A DNA stretch of 64,000 bases from MH13 sp040219355 (GTDB taxonomy: Bacteria > Pseudomonadota > Alphaproteobacteria > Rhizobiales > MH13), in the NCBI GenBank assembly GCA_040219355.1, contig JAVJSN010000014.1, positions 434,001 to 498,000 of the forward strand, given 5' to 3'. Each line of letters opens with the position of its first letter. Position 1 is the first letter of the stretch. Under the pieces are notes generated by a model. It was not told the origin of the DNA and did not search any database. It saw nothing but the letters and a program-made list of their open reading frames with translations. The position numbers and the translations under genes are program-made. Below are positions 7,891-16,336 of the stretch, piece after piece.

Positions 7891-10338
7891 GTGCCAACCT
7901 TTTCCCGTAGTCTTGAAAAAGCCCTGCATCGCGCCCTCGCTGGCGCCAATGAGCGTAGCCACGAGTACGCAACGCTGGAGCACCTTCTCCTCGCGCTGAT
8001 GGACGATGAAGATGCGCTCGGTGTCATGCAGGCCTGCAGCGTCGATGTGACGGCCTTGCGTGATGCGGTGGCCGATTACGTTGACCACGAACTTGTCGAT
8101 CTAACCGCCGAAGCCGGCGAAGAGGCTAAACCGACGGCCGGCTTTCAGCGCGTTATTCAGCGCGCCGTTATCCATGTTCAATCATCCGGTCGTGACGAAG
8201 TGACTGGCGCCAACGTTCTGGTGGCCATTTTTGCCGAACGTGAAAGCCATGCGGCCTATTTCCTGCAAGAGCAGGATATGACCCGTTATGATGCGGTCAA
8301 TTACATCTCTCACGGCATTGCAAAGCGTCCTGGTGCCAGCGAGCAGCGCTCGCCGCGCGGCGCTGATGAAGAAGCTGGAGATGGTGAAGATCGTGACGCC
8401 AAAAAGAACGAGGCACTGGAAGCCTACTGCGTCAATCTCAATGAAAAGGCCAAAAGCGGCAAGATTGATCCTCTGATCGGCCGGGGCAAAGAAATTCAGC
8501 GCACAGTGCAGGTGCTTTGCCGCCGGCAGAAGAACAATCCATTGCTTGTCGGTGACCCAGGTGTTGGCAAGACCGCCATTGCTGAGGGCCTGGCCAAGCG
8601 CATTGTGGATGGCGAAGTGCCAGAGGTGCTCAGCGATGCGACTGTATTTTCGCTCGACATGGGCGTCTTGCTGGCAGGTACGCGCTATCGTGGCGACTTT
8701 GAAGAACGCCTGAAGCAAGTCGTCAAAGAGATCGAAGCCTATGACGGGTCGATCCTGTTCATCGATGAAATTCATACCGTTATAGGCGCTGGCGCAACGT
8801 CTGGCGGCGCGATGGATGCGTCAAACCTGCTGAAGCCAGCGCTTGCCGCAGGTTCGCTGCGTTGCATCGGCTCGACCACGTACAAAGAATATCGCCAATT
8901 CTTCGAGAAGGATCGCGCGCTTGTTCGCAGGTTTCAGAAAATTGATGTCACTGAACCGAGCGTGCCCGACGCCATCGAGATTCTCAAAGGCCTGAAGCCT
9001 TATTTCGAGGACTATCACAAGGTTCGCTACACCCACGACGCGATCAAAACAGCCGTGGAGCTTTCTGCCCGTTATATCAATGATCGCAAATTGCCCGATA
9101 AAGCCATCGACGTGATCGATGAAACCGGCGCATCGCAGCAACTCGTGCCAGAAAGCAAACGTCGCAAGACCATTGGCGTGAAAGAGGTCGAAAACGCTAT
9201 CGCGCTGATGGCACGCATTCCGCCGAAGAACGTCTCGAAGGACGATGCCGAGACAATCAAAGGGCTCGAAACAAACCTTCGTCGCGTTGTGTTCGGCCAG
9301 GATGACGCAATCACGGCGCTCTCGGCCGCCATCAAGCTTTCCCGCGCTGGCTTGCGTGAACCTGAAAAGCCGATTGGCAATTATCTGTTCTCAGGCCCAA
9401 CGGGCGTGGGAAAAACCGAGGTCGCCAAGCAGCTGTCCAACCTTTTGGGTGTTGAGCTCCTGCGATTTGACATGTCCGAATATATGGAGCGCCACGCCGT
9501 CTCGCGGCTGATCGGTGCGCCCCCAGGCTATGTCGGCTTCGATCAAGGCGGTTTGCTCACCGATGGCGTGGATCAGCACCCCTATTGTGTGTTGCTGCTT
9601 GATGAGATCGAAAAGGCCCACCCCGACCTGTTCAACGTGCTGTTGCAGGTGATGGATCACGGAAAGCTGACGGATTCCAACGGCAAGGAAGTTGATTTCC
9701 GTAATGTGATCATCATCATGACCACCAATGCGGGCGCACAGGACATGGCAAAACCGGCCATTGGCTTCAAATCGGCACGCCGCGAAGGCGAGGACATGGA
9801 AGCGATCAACCGCCTGTTCGCGCCAGAGTTCCGCAACCGCTTGGACGCCATCATCCAGTTTGGCCATCTGCCACAAGAAGTTGTTTTCCGTGTGGTCGAC
9901 AAGTTCGTGCTGCAACTGGAAACCCAACTGTCTGACCGCAACGTCGTCATCGAACTGACCGACAAGGCACGCGAGTGGTTGGCCATCGAAGGGTATGATG
10001 AGCATATGGGCGCACGCCCACTGGGTCGTGTGATCCAGGAGCACATCAAGAAGCCATTGGCAGATCAAGTCCTTTTTGGCGATCTGGTGAAAGGCGGAAC
10101 GGTGCGCGTCGATCTCGATCAAAACGAGAAAGGCAAAACCGTCGGCTTGAAGCTCGAAACGGTGGCTGAGCCGGTAAAACCTAAACCCGATCCGGTCCCA
10201 GCAAAAGCCAAACGCAAGGCACCTTCCAAAAAGAAGGCGGCACCAACAAAGGCAACTGCAAGCAAGAGCACGGGGCGGAAAAAACCTGGCTCAAGCGGTG
10301 GCCGCGGCGCGGTGCCCAAAGTGCCACTCAAAACCTGA
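7891..10338 (+). CDS. clpA: ATP-dependent Clp protease ATP-binding subunit ClpA
   Basis: AAA+ unfoldase that feeds substrates to ClpP in the cytoplasm. GTG start; 815 residues. Order: N-domain (1-145, the ClpS docking site), acidic linker, D1 ATPase with Walker A GDPGVGKT (221-228) and Walker B ILFIDEIHTVIG, and D2 ATPase with Walker A GPTGVGKT and Walker B CVLLLDEIEKAHPD. The last 50 or so residues after the D2 small domain form a Lys/Ala/Pro-rich low-complexity tail (AKRKAPSKKKAAPTKATA) absent from E. coli ClpA (758 residues), which explains the extra length. A strong terminator follows directly. Confidence 0.97.
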   Translation: MPTFSRSLEKALHRALAGANERSHEYATLEHLLLALMDDEDALGVMQACSVDVTALRDAVADYVDHELVDLTAEAGEEAKPTAGFQRVIQRAVIHVQSSGRDEVTGANVLVAIFAERESHAAYFLQEQDMTRYDAVNYISHGIAKRPGASEQRSPRGADEEAGDGEDRDAKKNEALEAYCVNLNEKAKSGKIDPLIGRGKEIQRTVQVLCRRQKNNPLLVGDPGVGKTAIAEGLAKRIVDGEVPEVLSDATVFSLDMGVLLAGTRYRGDFEERLKQVVKEIEAYDGSILFIDEIHTVIGAGATSGGAMDASNLLKPALAAGSLRCIGSTTYKEYRQFFEKDRALVRRFQKIDVTEPSVPDAIEILKGLKPYFEDYHKVRYTHDAIKTAVELSARYINDRKLPDKAIDVIDETGASQQLVPESKRRKTIGVKEVENAIALMARIPPKNVSKDDAETIKGLETNLRRVVFGQDDAITALSAAIKLSRAGLREPEKPIGNYLFSGPTGVGKTEVAKQLSNLLGVELLRFDMSEYMERHAVSRLIGAPPGYVGFDQGGLLTDGVDQHPYCVLLLDEIEKAHPDLFNVLLQVMDHGKLTDSNGKEVDFRNVIIIMTTNAGAQDMAKPAIGFKSARREGEDMEAINRLFAPEFRNRLDAIIQFGHLPQEVVFRVVDKFVLQLETQLSDRNVVIELTDKAREWLAIEGYDEHMGARPLGRVIQEHIKKPLADQVLFGDLVKGGTVRVDLDQNEKGKTVGLKLETVAEPVKPKPDPVPAKAKRKAPSKKKAAPTKATASKSTGRKKPGSSGGRGAVPKVPLKT

Positions 10339-10350
10339 CGACCAAACAAA

Positions 10351-10377
10351 GGGCCGGACGATTGTCCGGCCCTTTTT
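10351..10377 (+). terminator. rho-independent terminator of clpSA
   Basis: Perfect 9-base-pair GC stem GGGCCGGAC / GTCCGGCCC with loop GATT, followed by five T. It starts 12 bases after the clpA stop and ends 12 bases before the cupin start. Confidence 0.93.
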
Positions 10378-10389
10378 ACTGGAGCAACA

Positions 10390-10746
10390 ATGAAACCGAC
10401 AGCCGTCAACCTCGCCAGCAAACTCCGTCAGTTCTCCGACCATTGGTCCCCCAAAATCGTCAGCCAGTTCAATGGCAACGACATCATGGTCGTGAAGGTA
10501 CAAGGCGAGTTTGTATGGCATGACCATCCTGACACCGATGATTTTTTCCTTGTTTTGGATGGTGAGGTGACGATTGAAACCGAGGACGGCGACGTCACGC
10601 TCGGTCCGGGAGAGCTTTACGTTGTGCCAAAAGGAAAAAAACACCGTCCGGTGGCGGCGCAGGAAGCGCATATTCTGCTTATCGAACCAAAGGGAACACC
10701 AAACACAGGCGATGAAAGAACCGCAGCTCTAAAAGAAACGCTTTAG
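10390..10746 (+). CDS. small single-domain cupin protein
   Basis: A 118-residue cupin (one double-stranded beta-helix). The metal motif is visible: WHDHPDTDDFFLVLDGEVTI supplies His-x-His and Glu/Asp ligands, and the second motif ends GELYVVPKGKKHRPV with the third His. This is the mannose-6-phosphate-isomerase-like small cupin type; substrate and reaction are unknown. The ribosome site GGAGCAACA lies directly before the ATG. It sits just behind the clpA terminator, so it needs its own promoter or read-through. Its stop overlaps the HIT gene stop, tail to tail, by 4 bases. Confidence 0.85.
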   Translation: MKPTAVNLASKLRQFSDHWSPKIVSQFNGNDIMVVKVQGEFVWHDHPDTDDFFLVLDGEVTIETEDGDVTLGPGELYVVPKGKKHRPVAAQEAHILLIEPKGTPNTGDERTAALKETL

Positions 10747-11165
10747 CCAAGCGCGGCACGATACGCCTGTGCTTGCGTTGCTAAAAAAGTGTGGTCAGCC
10801 ATCTCGCCGGAATGGGCGCGAAGAGGCACACCAGTGTGACGCGGTATCACGTGCACATGCAAATGAAACACGCTCTGACCGGCCGGAGCTTCGTTGAATT
10901 GCTGGATCAAGACCCCGTCAGCTTTAAATGCCGTCTTGCCAGCCGTTGCAACCTGTTGAACGGCGGAAAAAAGGCTTCCAAAAATGGTTGGGCTTGCATC
11001 TAGCAGGTTGCGACACGGGTTTTTGGGAAGCACCAGAGCATGACCATCGGCCTGCGGCATGACATCCATGATCGCTAGAACGTCCTCAGTTTCCAGGACT
11101 TTGTGGCTTGGAATCTCGCCGCGCAGAATCTTCGCGAAAATGTTGTCACTGTCATAGGCCGTCAT
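10743..11165 (-). CDS. HIT family protein (histidine-triad nucleotide hydrolase)
   Basis: Cytoplasmic HIT-domain protein, 140 residues from the ATG at 11165 (MTAYDSDNIFAKILRGEIPS), preceded by AAGAAGGATG as ribosome site. The triad is HLHVHVIP near residue 100. Members hydrolyse nucleoside phosphoramidates or dinucleoside polyphosphates. It starts 4 bases after the stop of the DUF482 gene, so GDPD, DUF482 and HIT genes form one minus-strand operon. The frame is open 23 codons further up into DUF482, but the chosen start fits the family. Confidence 0.92.
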   Translation of the reverse strand: MTAYDSDNIFAKILRGEIPSHKVLETEDVLAIMDVMPQADGHALVLPKNPCRNLLDASPTIFGSLFSAVQQVATAGKTAFKADGVLIQQFNEAPAGQSVFHLHVHVIPRHTGVPLRAHSGEMADHTFLATQAQAYRAALG

Positions 11166-11169
11166 ACGA

Positions 11170-12363
11170 TCATCCTTCTTCTGGCGCTGATGTTTTACGG
11201 AACGGCGTGCGTCGTTCAAGATACTGTGCGTCAAACATCACCTGTTCGCGCTCACCTGCCAAATAGTCAGATACAGCACGTCGAAAACTCGGGTTGGGGA
11301 TGTAGTGCATGCTGGTGGTTATCGCAGGTTGGTAGCCTCGCGCCAGCTTATGCGAACCTTGGGCGCCAGCCTCGACACGATCAAGCTTATGGGCGATCGC
11401 ATAATCGATAGCCTGATAATAACAAACCTCGAAGTGCAGAAACGGATGATGTTCCGTGCACCCCCAGTTGCGCCCATAAAGCGCGTCGGAACCTTTGAAA
11501 TTGAGCGCTCCAGCGATGTAGCGTCCCTCGCGTTTGGCCATGATCAACACGATATCATCGGCCATCCGTTCACCAATAAGCGAAAAAAAGTCGCGGGTAA
11601 GATAAGGCTGTCCCCATTTTCGGGCGCCGGTGTCCTGATAAAACGTGAAAAACGCATCCCAATGAAGTTCGCTCAGATTGCTGCCTGACAGCCATTCAAT
11701 TTCAATGCCGTTAAGCAATGCCTCGCGGCGTTCTTTGCGCATTTGCTTGCGTTTGCGCGAAGCGAGCGCCGCTTCAAAATCATTAAAATGGGTGTACCCA
11801 TCATTGTACCAGTGAAACTGCTGGTCATGGCGCGTCAAAAAACCATGGCTCTCCAAAAGCTGTGCCTCATCCTCATCCACAAATGTGATGTGTGCCGATG
11901 ACAGACCAAGCTTCTCCACCACTGCTTGGGTGCCTTGAGCAAGAAGCGAGCGGAGCGTGCCAACATTTGTTTTGTCGGCGACCAGCAATTTTGGTGCACT
12001 GGCCGGCGTAAATGGAACACTGGATTGCAGTTTGGGGTAATAGCGGCCGCCAGCCCGCTCATAGGCATCAGCCCACGCGTGGTCAAAGACATATTCGCCA
12101 TAGCTGTGCATCTTCAGATATGCGGGCAGGGCGGCTTCAAGCCCTCCTTCAGCATTCCGCACGATGATGTGAGAGCCAAGCCAGCCTGTCTCGGGCTCAG
12201 CAGACCCAGAATCTTCCAAAGCCGACAAAAAGGCGAAAGAAACGAAAGGGTTATAGGGTTGATTGCCGGTTTTGGCAGCGCCATTCAGGCCAGCCCAAGC
12301 ATGCTCGCCGACATCAGACAGGCTTTCAATTGTTTCAAGAGTGCGCGACCCATCAGCACTCAT
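11170..12363 (-). CDS. DUF482 / GNAT-like N-acyltransferase protein
   Basis: Protein of 397 residues of the DUF482 family (also described as peptidoglycan biosynthesis/recognition proteins), related to FemABX and GNAT acyltransferases. Typical features: PYNPFVSFAFLSALEDSG near the start, RKRKQMRKERR near 205, and the C-terminal acyltransferase half with YGRNWGCTEHHPFLHFEVCY and AGAQGSHKLARGY. No signal peptide. The true acyl donor and acceptor are not known. The ATG overlaps the GDPD stop (4 bases), so the genes are coupled. Confidence 0.88.
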   Translation of the reverse strand: MSADGSRTLETIESLSDVGEHAWAGLNGAAKTGNQPYNPFVSFAFLSALEDSGSAEPETGWLGSHIIVRNAEGGLEAALPAYLKMHSYGEYVFDHAWADAYERAGGRYYPKLQSSVPFTPASAPKLLVADKTNVGTLRSLLAQGTQAVVEKLGLSSAHITFVDEDEAQLLESHGFLTRHDQQFHWYNDGYTHFNDFEAALASRKRKQMRKERREALLNGIEIEWLSGSNLSELHWDAFFTFYQDTGARKWGQPYLTRDFFSLIGERMADDIVLIMAKREGRYIAGALNFKGSDALYGRNWGCTEHHPFLHFEVCYYQAIDYAIAHKLDRVEAGAQGSHKLARGYQPAITTSMHYIPNPSFRRAVSDYLAGEREQVMFDAQYLERRTPFRKTSAPEEG

Positions 12364-13121
12364 ATTGGCACACTGTGCGGATCAAAACCTTCAAACGTGA
12401 TCGCATCCACATAACGGGCAACGCGTTTGGCAGTTTGGGCATCTTTGACAGTCCAGCACATGAGCACTTTTTGCCCCATCACTTTGGCTAGCAATGGCGA
12501 GACTGCCGGCAGATTGGCCTGATTATATGACACGAAATCACACCAAAACCCTGGCCCATGGAGCAGCGCACCATATTGAAAACGCTTTAAAATCGGCAAA
12601 CCACCCCAGTGGTTGTAACCCATGCTGGCCGACACAACGCCTAAGGGCCGACCGGTTTTGTGTGTGCGAAGACGCGAAATCAATGCTGGATCGAATGACA
12701 TTAAGGCCAGCGGTCCGGGATAGGCCGCGATTGCGCCGGCGACGGCATCAGCGAGCACAAGTTCGCCATCAAATCGGCTTTTCAATTCCACAAACAGCGG
12801 CGTACGCCCATCAACGTGGGCCAAAACTTTCGCCAATGATGGAATGGTCGTACCGCCACCAACGATCGCTATCTTTTGAAGGTCTTCGCACGTTCGTGCC
12901 ACAACAGGGCCCATTTCATGGGTCAAGCGATCCAACGTATGATCATGAAACACCACTACATCGGTATCGGCCGTCAGTTGCACATCGAGCTCAATAGCAA
13001 AGCCGCGCTCGATGGCAGCGTCAAAGGCCGGGATGGTATTCTCAACAAGGCCAAGTGTTGTGTCGTGAAGCCCGCGATGAGCAACCGAGCGGGCCGTAAG
13101 CCAGGATGGTGTATTGGGCAT
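12360..13121 (-). CDS. glycerophosphodiester phosphodiesterase family protein
   Basis: Enzyme of 253 residues with the GDPD TIM-barrel motifs: H15-R-G near the start, ENT, the metal ligand pair in FAIELDVQLT, and the HDHTLDR catalytic His. GDPDs hydrolyse glycerophosphodiesters to glycerol-3-phosphate and an alcohol, using Mg or Ca. No signal peptide is seen, so it probably acts in the cytoplasm on lipid breakdown products. It is the first gene of the GDPD-DUF482-HIT operon; the 145 bases between it and divergent eipB should hold both promoters. Confidence 0.92.
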   Translation of the reverse strand: MPNTPSWLTARSVAHRGLHDTTLGLVENTIPAFDAAIERGFAIELDVQLTADTDVVVFHDHTLDRLTHEMGPVVARTCEDLQKIAIVGGGTTIPSLAKVLAHVDGRTPLFVELKSRFDGELVLADAVAGAIAAYPGPLALMSFDPALISRLRTHKTGRPLGVVSASMGYNHWGGLPILKRFQYGALLHGPGFWCDFVSYNQANLPAVSPLLAKVMGQKVLMCWTVKDAQTAKRVARYVDAITFEGFDPHSVPI

Positions 13122-13266
13122 GGTAAGTTAGCTGACCAACTGATTGATCAAAGCGCAATGGGCCTGCAAGGTAATGCTTACACCGGCAGATCGTTGCTCG
13201 AAGCTCATGGTGCGTGTATCTCGATTGCTGAAATGAAATCGACCGGCCGTAGGACCTGAAAATCTC

Positions 13267-14190
13267 TTGCTGTCTTATCATCTAAAGACCACCACACGAA
13301 CGTCCAGTGGCTACAACCAGCTCCTCTCCAGTTTTTTTCTCGGTGCTGGAATTTTGGCCCTTGCTGTCGGCTCGGCAACATCCACACAAGCGATGGATAG
13401 GGCGGACTTGCTTTCCCACCGGGCTGTTTATGAACTTTCATTGATCAATAGCCAGCGCGATTCAGGCATCGAACATGCCACTGGCCTATTCATCTTTGAA
13501 GTAACAGGCGCCAGTTGCGCAGGTTGGACAATGGCAAGCGACATGATCCTTTCCATTGAGGGGCGCACCGGCAACAGCATCCGCACACAAACAAGTTACC
13601 GTGCTTTCGAAGACGGGGCAGGGCAGGTTTTCACCTTTCAGACCAACACTGAAACCAATGAAGAAGAGCCAATTTCTGTTACCGGTGCTGCCGAGCGTGC
13701 ACCGGAAGGAGAGCTTTCGATCCGACGCTTTGCGCAGGAAGAAACAACAACGGCTGCTCGGGCAGAAACCCTATTCCCCAACCAACTGACCGAGGCCGTC
13801 ATGCAGGCAGCGCTTGATGGCGAAGGATTGATCTTCACTTCAGTATTCGACGGCAGCCATGAAACGGGCTTAGCGCAAGCTGTAACAGCGATCATCGGCG
13901 AAGCGGATGAGCCAACTGTTCTCACACCCATTCGCGCCAATGCCAGCAATGAAAATGGTACGGACGAGCACGAAAGCTGGGAAGACTTTCCGACGCCCAC
14001 CCGGGCTTGGCCGGTGACACTAAGCTATTTCGACCCGGTTGAACCGGACTCAGGACCAAGCTTCATTGTATCATATACCCTTGATACCAATGGGGTTTCT
14101 GATCAATTGATTCTGGACTACGGGTCATTCTCACTACGGGGTGAACTGGCAGACTTCCAAGCGTTCCGATCAACGCCGTGTCCTGAATGA
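13267..14190 (+). CDS. eipB: EipB-like cell envelope protein (DUF1849)
   Basis: Periplasmic protein of 307 residues. The signal peptide is clear (hydrophobic FFLGAGILALAVGSATSTQA), and the mature part opens with the family hallmark LLSHRAVYELSL. Two cysteines (ASCAGW and the final STPCPE) match the disulfide described for EipB of Brucella, a beta-spiral protein needed for envelope integrity. I use a TTG start at 13267 because the only upstream in-frame ATG runs into a stop at 13234. The last 73 bases overlap the 3' end of dinB on the other strand. Identity as the DUF1849 family is firm; the role is by analogy. Confidence 0.85.
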   Translation: MLSYHLKTTTRTSSGYNQLLSSFFLGAGILALAVGSATSTQAMDRADLLSHRAVYELSLINSQRDSGIEHATGLFIFEVTGASCAGWTMASDMILSIEGRTGNSIRTQTSYRAFEDGAGQVFTFQTNTETNEEEPISVTGAAERAPEGELSIRRFAQEETTTAARAETLFPNQLTEAVMQAALDGEGLIFTSVFDGSHETGLAQAVTAIIGEADEPTVLTPIRANASNENGTDEHESWEDFPTPTRAWPVTLSYFDPVEPDSGPSFIVSYTLDTNGVSDQLILDYGSFSLRGELADFQAFRSTPCPE

Positions 14191-15506
14191 TCTTCTGCAA
14201 CTGGTTGATCTGATTGCTTAGGCGAGTTCTGCCCAAACACCAGTCCAACCCCAACCGCATCGTCGCCAAACCTCGCCCGCAGTGCATCCATAGCCTTCTC
14301 AGCATCCGTGCGACGTTGCGCATCGGCATCAGCCAGATCACGATCATCGGCAGCCCGGGCATCCATTAGTTCAGATACACCCACGCCTAAGAGGCGATAA
14401 CGCGTTCCGTCCGCCACGCACTCAAGCAGTGGTTCGACCGTACGAAATATCCTGTCCGCACTTTGAGTAGGGGTCGGCAAGCTGTGTGACCGGGTGAGTG
14501 TTTTAAAGTTCGCCGTCTTCATCTTCAGCGTTACAGTGCGCCCACTGATATCTTTTGCTTTCAATTGCTTGGCAACGCGCTCGCTGGCGCTGCGCGCAAC
14601 CACGCGCAAAGCATCAAGCTTGGCAATATCTTCGTTGAATGTGCGTTCAGAGGACACACTTTTGCGTTCTCGGTCAGGTCTCACCGCGCGCGGATCAATG
14701 CCGCTAGCCAGGTCATGCAAGCGCGCGCCATGCTCGCCAAAATTCCGCCACAAGCGCTCTGGCTCAGCAGCCTGAAGGTCCGCCAACGTGGCGTAGCCTT
14801 TCTTCTCCAGGCTCTTGGCCATCGCAGCGCCAACACCAAACAACGCCCGCACAGGCATAGGAGCCAAAAGGTTCACCGTTTCGGCGCGCCCGATAACAGC
14901 AAAACCACGCGGCTTGTCCATGTCAGACGCCATTTTCGCCATCGATTTGTTGTGCGAGAGACCAATTGAGACCGTTACGCCAATCTCTTCTTCAATGCGT
15001 TGTGCAAACCGCAGCAGTGTCAATGCAGGCGAGCCACCATGCAAACGCTCAGTCCCAGTAAGATCAAGAAACGCCTCGTCAATCGACAACGGCTCGACAA
15101 GCGGCGTGAGCCCGAGCATACGCGCGCGAATGTCAGCACCCACCTCAGCGTAGCGTTTCATGTTCGGCTTCACGATAACTGCATCGGGGCAAAGCTTGCG
15201 CGCAGTGAACATGGGCATGGCTGAATGCACGCCATGGATACGTGCGATATAGCAGCACGTGGACACAACGCCGCGTTGGCCACCGCCGACAATCACCGGC
15301 TTGTCGCGAATGTCAGGATTGTCCAGTTTCTCAACAGCGGCAAAAAAAGCATCGCAATCGATATGGGCAATCGAGAGCGTTTCAAGCTCTTCGTGCGCAA
15401 GCATCCGCGGGGATCCGCATGACGGGCACCGTTTCGGCAACGCTGCCATCGTTGGACCATTAACTGGCGTCACGCAATCGCGGCAAAAGGCGGTGTTTAC
15501 GACCAT
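14118..15506 (-). CDS. dinB: DNA polymerase IV with N-terminal zinc ribbon
   Basis: Y-family translesion polymerase, 462 residues. The catalytic carboxylates are visible in IAHIDCDAFFAAVEKLDNP and EPLSIDEAFLDLTG; the little finger domain follows. An N-terminal extension of about 40 residues has a CxxC pair at C8/C11 and another at C27/C30, a likely zinc ribbon seen in alphaproteobacterial DinB. The C-terminal tail is hydrophilic, without an evident QLxLF clamp motif. Its end overlaps eipB by 73 bases on the opposite strand, and its start overlaps the upstream DUF3572 gene by 10 bases, so these two are coupled. No LexA box was identified. Confidence 0.95.
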   Translation of the reverse strand: MVVNTAFCRDCVTPVNGPTMAALPKRCPSCGSPRMLAHEELETLSIAHIDCDAFFAAVEKLDNPDIRDKPVIVGGGQRGVVSTCCYIARIHGVHSAMPMFTARKLCPDAVIVKPNMKRYAEVGADIRARMLGLTPLVEPLSIDEAFLDLTGTERLHGGSPALTLLRFAQRIEEEIGVTVSIGLSHNKSMAKMASDMDKPRGFAVIGRAETVNLLAPMPVRALFGVGAAMAKSLEKKGYATLADLQAAEPERLWRNFGEHGARLHDLASGIDPRAVRPDRERKSVSSERTFNEDIAKLDALRVVARSASERVAKQLKAKDISGRTVTLKMKTANFKTLTRSHSLPTPTQSADRIFRTVEPLLECVADGTRYRLLGVGVSELMDARAADDRDLADADAQRRTDAEKAMDALRARFGDDAVGVGLVFGQNSPKQSDQPVAEDHSGHGVDRNAWKSASSPRSENDP

Positions 15507-15766
15507 GACCCATCAGCCCGACCAACCCATGCCAGGCGTGCAACGTGATCGGGATCCTCTCCAGCCTCTTCGCAAAAAGCCAAAAGCAACGGTTCATTGG
15601 ACATGACGTAGTCCAACAACCCATCTTGAAAGCCTGGGTCGGCCAAACGGTTGCGCAGATCGTTTGGATCGACACCTGAGACAGCAAAAAGCTGCTCTAT
15701 ATCCTCTGGCCGCCCACTCAGGAAAACAAGAAGTCGCGCCAACAGATCATCGCGGTTAGTGTTCAT
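15497..15766 (-). CDS. DUF3572 family protein
   Basis: Small acidic helical protein of 89 residues of the alphaproteobacterial DUF3572 family; function unknown. A helical N-terminus (DDLLARLLVFLSGRPEDIEQ) is followed by GVDPNDLRNRLADPGFQDGL and an acidic C-terminus. The gene overlaps dinB by 10 bases and is the first gene of that pair, so a role alongside DinB is possible but unproven. It is divergent from divK across about 190 bases. Confidence 0.85.
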   Translation of the reverse strand: MNTNRDDLLARLLVFLSGRPEDIEQLFAVSGVDPNDLRNRLADPGFQDGLLDYVMSNEPLLLAFCEEAGEDPDHVARLAWVGRADGSWS

Positions 15767-15955
15767 TAACGCTGCCTACCGTTTATACGCATACAATATC
15801 ACTCTTGATGGCCAGATGACGACGGGAACGCGCTTCCTTTGCTTTTTCTTCAAGTTTGAACGGCATAACTGACCCAAAGGCAACCGCGTCCGGGCGTTCA
15901 TCGGGAACCCGTAGGGCATGCAGGCACGGTCTTCAGCCGATCCGGAGCAAACAAG

Positions 15956-16327
15956 ATGAGCAAAACCATCCTCATTGTCGAGGACAACGAACTGAACATG
16001 AAACTGTTCAGCGATCTGTTGGAAGCCAAAGGCTACGCCACGGTGAAAACGGGCAATGGTATGGATGCCATGGAACTGGCACGTACCCATCGCCCAGACC
16101 TCATTCTAATGGACATTCAGTTGCCAGAAGTATCGGGCCTGGATGTCACGCGCTGGCTCAAGGAAGACGATGACCTGCGTCACATACCTGTTATCGCTGT
16201 CACCGCATTTGCCATGAAGGGCGATGAAGAACGTATCCGTTCCGGCGGCTGCGAGGCTTACATTTCCAAACCCATTTCTGTGTCGGGTTTTCTCGACACC
16301 ATCCGCACTTTCGTCGGCGAAGCTTAA
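15956..16327 (+). CDS. divK: single-domain response regulator DivK
   Basis: Stand-alone receiver domain (123 residues) that in Caulobacter and rhizobia links DivJ/PleC to DivL-CckA and so controls CtrA activity at the cell poles. The phosphoacceptor is D53 (LILMDIQLPEVSG), with acid pocket E9-D10, the conserved T in VIAVTAFAM and K in YISKPIS. GGAGCAAACAAG before the ATG is a good ribosome site. pleD follows 9 bases later, the conserved order. A full CtrA box (TTAA-N7-TTAA) was not seen upstream. Confidence 0.95.
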   Translation: MSKTILIVEDNELNMKLFSDLLEAKGYATVKTGNGMDAMELARTHRPDLILMDIQLPEVSGLDVTRWLKEDDDLRHIPVIAVTAFAMKGDEERIRSGGCEAYISKPISVSGFLDTIRTFVGEA

Positions 16328-16336
16328 GGATCAATC

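Noticed and set aside
7699..8088. 129-codon minus-strand frame opposite clpS/clpA, and many similar long antisense frames elsewhere
   Set aside because: These are shadows of well-identified genes, without ribosome sites or family similarity.
15767..15800. Possible CtrA box upstream of divK
   Set aside because: TTAA is followed seven bases later by TACC, so only one half-site fits TTAA-N7-TTAA.
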